Below, one piece after another: positions 57,560-64,000 of a stretch of DNA of 64,000 bases. The stretch is from Isoetes taiwanensis (lineage: Eukaryota; Streptophyta; Lycopodiopsida; Isoetales; Isoetaceae). The translations under genes and the position numbers were made by a program. Location of the stretch: assembly GCA_021234155.1 (NCBI GenBank), contig JAJEKV010000109.1:2226738-2290737 (forward strand). Direction: 5' to 3'. Within the stretch, counting starts at the first letter, position 1. Every line of letters starts with the position of its first letter. Below the pieces are notes generated by a model. That model saw only the letters and a list, made by a program, of their open reading frames with translations. It did not search any database and was not told the origin of the DNA.

Positions 57560-58560
57560 AATTACTGCATAACCGACCACCTCGAGGATTTTTGTCATGA
57601 CTTCTAGTATAACAGATTCCAAGCTGCAACGTACCCTTTAGATACCTAAGAACCCGTTTAGCTGCAATCCAATGTTCCCAGCCTGGATTATTCAAATATC
57701 TACTCAATAAATTTACTGCAAATGCAATGTCTGGTCTAGTGGCATTTGCCACGTATAGCAAACTCCTGACAAGTTCCCTGTATGGTATTCTTTGCATTTT
57801 TCTGTTGTCTTCAATAGTTACAGGAGACATATCTCCACATATTCTCTTATTAACCACCAAAGGAGTTGGTGCCGGCTTACACTCATCATAAAGAAATCAT
57901 CCAAAGATTTTTCTAATACCCTGCACGTGTTAAGATCAACACCCCAGCTTGTCTATCTCTATAAACCTCCATACCCAAAAGTTTCTTCAAACCACCGAGA
58001 TCACTCATTTGAAATCTATTTTTCAAAATATCTTTGCAATCATCTAAAATACTTCGATCACTTGCGCTCATAACACAATCATCAACGTATAAAGCAATAA
58101 TGCAGAATTTATCATCTACTTTCTTTATGTACAAGTTACCCTCACTTTCTAATTTCTCGAATCCTTGAGATAATAGAAACCCATTTATGCATACATACCA
58201 TTGTCTAGCCGCTTGCTTAAGCCCATACACCTTTCAATTTGCACTTTGTTACCTTTGCACCTCAAAACCAACCACTGCTCCATATAGATCTCTTCATCCA
58301 AATCTCCATTCGGGAATGCGTCTTTACATCCATATGATCAAGTTCCAAGTCATGCTCTCTTGCTAAAGCAATTAAAGCTCGCAAAACTTGTTAGCTTGAC
58401 AATAGGAGAAAATGTATCATGATAATCCTTACCATACTTACGTAAAACCACGAGCTACAAGTCTTGCTTTGTACCTTTCAATTTTCCGTCCGGTCCTTTC
58501 TTTAATTTGAAAATCCACTTACATCCGACCACATTCTTCTCCTTGATTCGAGGTGCAAGA
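57560..58560 (-). pseudogene. Copia reverse transcriptase, frameshifted
   Basis: Continuing on the minus strand in several frames: 'NVVGCKWIFKLK' and 'YKARLVARGFT' (about 58530-58440), 'DTFSPIVKLTS', 'HDLELDHMDVKT', 'GDLDEEIYMEQ', and 'MYGLKQAARQWY' (58230). Next is the catalytic 'CIIALYVDDCVMS' (YVDD near 58100) and 'LGGLKKLLGMEV'. A further frame at 57860-57558 gives 'IPYRELVRSLLYVANATRPD' and 'AAKRVLRYLKGT', the conserved C-terminal RT/connection. All canonical blocks are present, but at least four frame changes interrupt them, several next to CG-containing words. Confidence 0.88.
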
Positions 58561-60096
58561 TCATAGGTACACAGACGTCCAGAATGACTCGAGTTCTTCA
58601 CACATAGCCTTCCTCCACTTATCTGCATCTATTGAATTGATAGCTTCATCATATGTTTTAGGCTCCATGACGCTTGACACGGTAGGTGGCCGTTGCTCCC
58701 GTGCGCTGCCTCCTAATTCATACTCTTTAAATCTTGATGGTGGCCTACGCTCACGAGTACTTCTACCATGCTCATTTCTCCCATACAGTGATGTATCAAA
58801 AGATACTTCCTGCTTCAATCTTTCTGCATCACTTCTATGCAAATGAATTTCTTCCACGGACGGCTCTTCTGCACTTACAGGTTCTAATTCTTCTGCCTGT
58901 TCTTCAGTCTGCTCTTCCAAGCTTATCTCCATACTTCGATCTTCTAGTTCTGATATTCCGCCTTCCGGTTGCTCCTCCACATCATTATCTTCTACCTCTT
59001 GAGCCTGTACAATTTCTATCGGATGTTCTTCCTTTTCTATGTCATCGTCATCATCGTCAAACCAACCTATTGGAGCCCAGGGTTGATTTTCTTCCTTTCT
59101 CCGTACCAAACTTTGTGTCACAACTCTATCTCTATAGAACTTAGTTTCATCAAACACCACGTCTCGACTTACATAGATCTTCCTAGTTTTGGGATCATAC
59201 AATCTGTATCCCTGCCCCTCATAACCAACAAGATAAGTCTCTATGCTTCGATCGTCTAACTTGGATCGCAATTCTTTGGGTACATGCATATATGCTAAAC
59301 AACCATATGCACATAATCTTTCCACAGACTGTTTTTTTCCAGACCACACCTCCTCAGGAATTCTTCCTTCAATACCAGACGACGGTAACTTGTTCTGGAT
59401 ATAGCATGCAGCCTGTACTGCTTCTGCCCACAAATAGTTTGGTAACCCTGCATGCTTTAACATAGATCTTACTGCATCCATAAGAGTTCTATTCTTTCTC
59501 TCGGCAATACCGTTCTGCTGCGGGGTATGCTTACAAGTAAATTGACGTCGAATCCCCTTCTCACGACAAAACTGCATGAATGCCCCAGACATATATTCTC
59601 CCCCTGAATCTGAGCGCAATCGCTTCAACTTCCTAGACGTCTCTCGTTCTGCTTCTGCCTGATACAATTGAAATGCCTGGAATGCTTGATCCTTTGATTT
59701 CAAAAAATAACACTTCGTCCTCCGAGAAAAATCATCTATGAATGTCATAAAGTATTTTTTGCCACTCATACTTTGAACACGCATCGGACCACACAAGTCA
59801 CTATGCACCAAATTCAAAATTCCTAATGTTTTAGCAACGCGAGGCCGGAAAGTGTTTCTAGTCTGCTTCCCAAGCATACACCCATGGCATATTCTATGTT
59901 CACTTACATCTATGTTGGTAGGCAAACCCTCTACCAATTCATGTTTGCTCATGATTTTTATAGTCCCATCACTCACATGACCACACCTCAGATGCCACAA
60001 TTCTAGAGAGCTAATACTCCCAATACAAGGAAAAGCATCCAAACAATATAATTTACCCCTTCTTCTAGCATATATATTTCTACCATTACCCACCAT
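58561..60096 (-). CDS. Copia integrase (pre-integrase zinc finger plus DDE core), 511 aa open frame
   Basis: This is the longest intact frame in the window. From the N-terminus, a GAG-pre-integrase HHCC zinc finger (LWHLRCGH ... CHGCMLGKQ, residues about 32-77) precedes the integrase core. The core has D in LVHSDLCGPM (about 95), D in LRSDSGGEY (about 160) and E in QQNGIAERKNRT (about 196), a full DDE triad. Then comes the copia linker (YLVGYEGQGYRLYDPKTRKI) and a long acidic hinge rich in Glu. The start of the RT domain (EAINSIDADKWRKAMCEELE) ends at a frameshift. It acts by inserting element cDNA into the host chromosome. The first ATG is probably not a true start, because copia makes one polyprotein and this frame should continue from the protease region upstream. 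Confidence 0.92.
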   Translation of the reverse strand: MVGNGRNIYARRRGKLYCLDAFPCIGSISSLELWHLRCGHVSDGTIKIMSKHELVEGLPTNIDVSEHRICHGCMLGKQTRNTFRPRVAKTLGILNLVHSDLCGPMRVQSMSGKKYFMTFIDDFSRRTKCYFLKSKDQAFQAFQLYQAEAERETSRKLKRLRSDSGGEYMSGAFMQFCREKGIRRQFTCKHTPQQNGIAERKNRTLMDAVRSMLKHAGLPNYLWAEAVQAACYIQNKLPSSGIEGRIPEEVWSGKKQSVERLCAYGCLAYMHVPKELRSKLDDRSIETYLVGYEGQGYRLYDPKTRKIYVSRDVVFDETKFYRDRVVTQSLVRRKEENQPWAPIGWFDDDDDDIEKEEHPIEIVQAQEVEDNDVEEQPEGGISELEDRSMEISLEEQTEEQAEELEPVSAEEPSVEEIHLHRSDAERLKQEVSFDTSLYGRNEHGRSTRERRPPSRFKEYELGGSAREQRPPTVSSVMEPKTYDEAINSIDADKWRKAMCEELESFWTSVYL

Positions 60097-60389
60097 TTAG
60101 CGAGATGCATCAAAGTTTACTTTGTACCCTGCATCTACCAAGTCTGCTACTGAAATTAAATTGAACAACATACCAGGAGTATACAATACGTTTTCTAGAC
60201 TCACTTTCTCCACCATTGTGAAAGAACTCCAAATTTCCGCAACCCTTGACTTCATGTAAATTACCATTTCCCATTTTGTGCGCCAAAGGTATCGGGCTCC
60301 TTTAATTTCTTTATCAACTTCTCGATGCAATAACGGTTCTTTACGCCGGAATCAATAGTCAAAGAAACCGGCTTTGAATCTTTTTTCAT
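60097..60389 (-). pseudogene. Copia protease region remnant
   Basis: Starting at ATG 60389 (MKKDSKPVSLTIDSG...), the minus strand carries the aspartic-protease-like IDSG, where copia has DSGA/S. After a frameshift it continues with 'GCGNLEFFHNG' and then 'VSLENVLYTPGMLFNLISVA' and 'DLVDAGYKVNFDASR' at 60097-60190, the conserved stretch leading into the pre-integrase domain. DSGV in place of DSGA and the frame break make activity unlikely as read. No gag coding precedes it. Confidence 0.7.
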
Positions 60390-60396
60390 GGCGAAC

Positions 60397-60409
60397 CCGC
60401 TCGATACCA
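60397..60409 (-). other. Primer-binding site (initiator tRNA-Met type)
   Basis: Immediately inside the 5' LTR the minus strand reads TTGGTATCGAGC. The usual plant copia site complementary to initiator tRNA-Met is TGGTATCAGAGC, so one base is missing: CAG reads as CG. That is the same change seen between repeat copies elsewhere in the window. Confidence 0.8.
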
Positions 60410-60410
60410 A

Positions 60411-61081
60411 TGATAGAAATTCAAGGCAATAAAATAGACCCAATCTATGCTTAGGCTTATGGGACAAATTCTCCTTCGCAAAGAAACTTCTCGATAAAAT
60501 ATCTACAGAACAAGTCGGGCGGTACTACTGCAGCGAGGATCAACCACAAAGCAACACCCAATCACGGATTCTCAATCCGGTTTCTCCAATCCTCAGCTAT
60601 CCGACTGCAACACTCAGTCCTATCTTGAGGCTGGGAATTGAACCCAATTATATTTCCATTACTCAGCCTCCAACAATCACGGCTCCTGCAATCTTGCTTC
60701 CAATACTCCTTCTGCTACAAGACAGGGCACTAGAAGATTTCGGCAACAATCGAATTTCCTTCCTCAACCAAGTCGGCTCAGCAAGAGCCAATTCCGGCTA
60801 ACTCTGCCTTCTCCTGTTTCGTTCACCCTATTCTGTTATTTTCATGCGCGTTTTTCTCCAAGCCTCCTGCCGGTTTTATCTATCACGACAGTAAGATCCC
60901 TCCCTGTATACTCAAAATCCTGCGCACCATATCCACATCCGACCTCTGCTTCTATATATCTGCGCTGCACCGACTTTCTCCTCCTTTTCCTTTTTTTATT
61001 TGTTGCCACGTCATCCCAAACAATTTAGACTCCAAACATTAAACTCTAACATCTCTAAATGCTGGATGCAGATTTCCAACA
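60411..61081 (-). repeat. 5' LTR of the copia element, 671 bp
   Basis: On the minus strand it runs from TGTTGGAAATC (61081) to TTTCTATCA (60411), with TG..CA termini. A TATATAG box in the minus orientation near 60954-60961 is a plausible promoter. It aligns with the left LTR along almost its full length. Differences include CTGG/ACGG near 60571 and GACGG/GACAG near 60889. Confidence 0.92.
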
Positions 61082-62175
61082 AAAACAGGGATTACAGAGA
61101 AATCAAAGCTACTTCAGATGTTTTTACATGAAAAAGATAAAAGCAACATAAGGCATCATAAGGCAGGGTTCTCGCAGTTCACTGGAAAGCTGCAAAGGAT
61201 CATCAAAAAAATTATCAGACGATCACTAAACCACTAAATCACGCTGTGAGGGCTAAGAAATGGTAAACAAAGGCCTAAAGCTACAAACGAATGTTGGAGA
61301 GGATGCTCTCGGCCGAGCATGCAAATTTTAAAAACACATGCAAAGAGCAGGACACATGCGATAGCTTGATCAGCATCAAGAATACCTGCAAAATAGTAGA
61401 GCATCGCAAAGCAGGCTCGGTTCTGAGCTTGAAAAACACAAAAAACAAAGATTCAGAAAGATTGAAAGGCTTCTTGCATGCCATACCCAGTCTGTACATC
61501 CATTTGTTGCAGACGAGCTTGAAGATTCGCATACACGGGGCAAATTTGGATAATTTGGATAAACAGTCCACAAAGCAAATTTTTTTTGCTATTCTAATAA
61601 ATAAAGGGCATAGACCGTCAATTCCTGCCATGCAATCGATTTCAACTGAGCTTTCCTAAATTATCTGGTTCTGGAGCCTGGACCCAATCAAATCGGCTGT
61701 TCTGTGCACATTTATTAAAATTCATCTGTTTCTAGGGCCAATTGTTCATGAATGCTGCAGAAGATAGGCATCTCGACCAAAATTGGGTCATTCAAAATTA
61801 GCATTTCATCTCGACCAAAATTGGCTCATTCAAAATTAGCATCTGCTAGTGTCAACAATAATTCTGCGAGCACAAATTCACCGTTTTGCAGGTAAATTGC
61901 TCAAGCTTTCAAGTTTTTCCACTACGGAGATCTTATTTGTGGGTAACAAATGTTTGAGCGCAGGGCAGGAAATTGTTAGAGCACCTGTACTTACCTGCCG
62001 CCCCTTCCTTGCTCGATTCCATCAGCTCCAGCCCCGCCTGTTCAAAACCATCGCTCCCTTCCTCACATCGAGCCACCGCCGGAAAACACACCCGGAAAAA
62101 CCCTTCCAAAAAACATCACTAATTCCAAAAAAAAAAAAATTTCTAGTAATCTTATATTTAGTTATATTATATATA
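61082..62175. other. Intergenic, with a 38 bp tandem duplication
   Basis: No gene is supported. TCTCGACCAAAATTGG followed by TCATTCAAAATTAGCAT occurs twice in tandem at 61771-61846 (period 38). Open frames on both strands near 61281-61659 overlap each other without motifs. Confidence 0.5.
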
Positions 62176-62640
62176 TACAAGAATTTAGCGCCGGCTCCGC
62201 CGGCGCCCTATGGACTCTTGGGAGCTGAACTAAAATATGATTATGAAAAAATGTATTTTTTGAGACGTCGACATCCCAAACTACAAATTAGATGCATGAT
62301 AAAATGCTCAAGTCAATAAGTCTCTCAAGAAAATTATAATTGTTTTATGAAAAAAGATCTAAAATTGGAGATAGGCAGCATGTTGCCAAATTTGAGAGTG
62401 AGGACGTGGAGTCAAAGAATGCAATTAGTTGCATTTTGAAAGCCTTATAAGCATGTCTTCTGAATAAAGTTGTATAACTTAGGAAGGTCTTGTGTTGAAA
62501 AACCCATATTATGTATGTTGGAGTTGGAAATACTATTAATTGCATTCTAAAAGCCTTGTAAACATGCCTTTAGATAACTTAGCAAGGCTTTGTGCATTCA
62601 AGAACCAAATTATATATGTTTCATTATAATTAGGGAGTGT
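62176..62640. repeat. Hairpin-ended dispersed repeat, copy 3
   Basis: TACAAGAATTTAGC followed by the perfect hairpin GCGCCGGC-TCC-GCCGGCGC. The loop is the complement of that in copies 1 and 2. The body to about 62310 matches 32740-32935, and the part from about 62320 to 62600 matches 49290-49580. It therefore bridges the other two fragments and is probably the most complete member here. Confidence 0.65.
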
Positions 62641-62810
62641 TCCAATGTGTAATGATGGCGATAAAAATTATTGCTTGACAAACAATGACTAGGCCTATGA
62701 ATTTAGGTTTTCAAGTTAATAAGACATAAGGAGAATTGATACATACTATCAACCAGGCCTCACATCTATTGAGTAGGGCATGTAAGCAGAACCAAAGCAG
62801 CTAAATTTAT

Positions 62811-63035
62811 TTGAGATTTAGGACTCTTGATCGCATGTACACAATGGCCGAGTTGAACCAATAACTCCATTTGAGATTTAGGACTCTTCATCGAATGTAA
62901 CAATGTCTGAGTTGAACTAAGAAAAGTTTAAGGCTGATTCGACCTAACCAATAAATCCATTTGAGATTTAGGACTCTTCATCGAATGTAACAATGTCTGA
63001 GTTGAACTAAGAAAAGTTTAAGGCTGATTCGACCT
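62811..63035. repeat. 90 bp tandem repeat, two and a half copies
   Basis: TTGAGATTTAGGACTCTT occurs at 62811, 62871 and 62961. The last two units are nearly identical over 80 bases and include GAATGTAACAATGTCTGAG and AGAAAAGTTTAAGGCTGATT. The first unit is shorter and more divergent. Confidence 0.85.
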
Positions 63036-64000
63036 ATAGATAGTAGGTCATTTAGCTGCGATACAAATGCACAAAATAGTGCTAGACAAATTAGCTTTGT
63101 CATTTTCTTGCAAATGATTTTTTTAAGTTATTAGCTTTGCACCCATGCAAGCACAAATGTGTTTTGATTCCTATATTTGGGAGGTGCATTTCATTTTAGT
63201 TTTTGGAAGTATTGTTATACAAAATGCACCTCAGAGTTCGAAATGTTTTCCTGATAGTTCGTAATGTTACACTAGATTGATAAGATAAAGCTTTGACCTA
63301 TGTTAACATGAGTTGATCTTGCTCTTTTGACCAAAAGATGATCTCCACCGTGTAAACGTTCGCAAAGGAACATAAAACTTCTTATTATAAATATAGAGGA
63401 ATATCTTGTTCGGCATATGTACCATTTCAGTTGGATATAAGTCCATTTGTCAAAACATGTTCGATCTTTTTATAAGGCAGTACCAAATGGAATCAAAGGA
63501 TTTAAAGTTTTCTTATAGTTCATCTTCAAAACTTTAATCTCGTGGAAGAAACCGTGTTCTTAGATCATACCATGAAAATTTGATCGCACTTCCTTGCTGG
63601 TCATACAATCATTTGCTAAAAAATACGTTTGAAACTTAGGTCCTTCAGGGAAAGAAGCCATCCACCAAGTCTATGAACAGGTAGTAGCAATGAACCATTT
63701 TTTTCTTAATCCGAAATACTGAGCACTAAAGCCCCAGAGCACGAAATAGGTCCGAAGAATGCTTTTATATCTAGACAACACAATCTTCACTAGCAAAGAG
63801 GTGGGTGTAAAAGAGCATCCATGCCTTGCTAGGTAGACGCACACATGCGGGAGCTGTTTTAAGTGCCCAATAAATGTCTGTGCACCTCCATAGCCATCCG
63901 TCATGCAATATTGCTTTTTCTTTTAATTATTCAAAAGACGCAATTCTGTTCTCATTCTACTCAAAAACAGACAAACAAATGCAGCGTTTTTTCAAAAGAC
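63036..64000. other. AT-rich end of window, no gene seen
   Basis: No exon, RNA gene or repeat boundary can be supported. The longest minus-strand frame here (63671-63904) has no recognisable motif. Confidence 0.4.

Larger units (their letters stand above)
56105..61081 (-). mobile_element. Ty1/copia LTR retrotransposon, gag-less
   Basis: A 4977 bp element in minus orientation. LTRs begin TGTTGGAAATC and end TTTCTATCA. A perfect 5 bp target duplication AAAAC lies at 56100-56104 and 61082-61086. Internal order from the 5' end is PBS, protease-like piece, GAG-pre-integrase zinc finger, integrase, reverse transcriptase, RNase H, PPT. This is the integrase-before-RT order that defines copia. Only about 60 bp separate the PBS from the protease-like DSG, so gag and its zinc knuckle are missing and the copy is non-autonomous. 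LTRs are nearly identical outside one insertion, so it inserted recently. Several frameshifts lie beside CG-containing words and may be sequencing artefacts. Confidence 0.93.

Noticed and set aside
58734-59259. Plus-strand open frames of 96-136 codons
   Set aside because: Antisense shadows of the copia integrase frame.
61281-61659. Overlapping 116-122 codon frames on both strands
   Set aside because: They mirror each other on opposite strands, have no motif, and lie in AT-rich DNA next to the retrotransposon.

Overview
The window looks like nuclear DNA of a land plant. The evidence is a Ty1/copia retrotransposon primed by an initiator tRNA-Met-like site, an L1-type LINE 3' end with a long target duplication, Mutator-like and Tourist-like MITEs, GT-AG introns with AT-rich intron sequence, and no sign of bacterial or organellar gene organisation. 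A non-seed plant (fern, lycophyte) is possible because several transposase-like remnants resemble families I associate with such genomes, but that is a guess. I see no intact ordinary host gene. Almost everything recognisable is mobile-element-derived or a broken gene remnant.

Layout. 1-6.6 kb: AT-rich DNA with a short tandem repeat (1.04 kb), a 110-120 bp minisatellite (1.3-2.15 kb) and a minus-strand transposase-like remnant (3.44-4.41 kb). 6592-17026 and 17961-28487: two direct copies, A and B, of one 10.4-10.5 kb unit, separated by 0.93 kb. Each copy carries a divergent pair of multi-exon gene remnants: a leftward gene with a C-x2-C motif and a KMDQSKT motif, and a rightward gene with a ParB-like IDGQHS motif. 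Between the two genes lie two related TATA promoters, and near the right end is an inverted array of a CACGCCAGGCGTG-type palindrome. 28.5-38.4 kb: further plus-strand coding remnants. These include a coiled-coil piece, a basic NLS-like exon and a pseudo-phosphatase of the FCP1/NIF (HAD) type, and a degenerate version of the palindromic repeat recurs at 30.3 kb. 38.7-39.0 kb: a truncated LINE with a 16 bp target duplication. 40.3-41.2 kb: another minus-strand remnant. 45.7-48.9 kb: a GC-richer duplicated block and a second transposase-like pseudogene. 50 kb: a Tourist-like MITE. 55.1-55.5 kb: a Mutator-like MITE with a 9 bp target duplication. 56105-61081: a nearly complete copia element on the minus strand, with LTRs, PBS, PPT and a 5 bp target duplication, but no gag. 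One LTR carries roughly 290 bp of extra inverted-repeat DNA. 62.2-63.0 kb: a hairpin-ended dispersed repeat and a 90 bp tandem repeat.

The most interesting candidate system is the 10.5 kb A/B unit. Its two-gene divergent architecture (transposase-like plus ParB-like DGQHS protein) and its intronic palindrome array do not match any standard plant transposon that I know.

A technical pattern overlays the whole window. Where two copies of a sequence can be compared (A/B, the two LTRs, the PBS), CAG/CTG sites often appear as CG-containing variants with a shifted length. This suggests basecalling errors at methylated CHG sites, so some frameshifts reported here may be assembly artefacts rather than true pseudogenisation.
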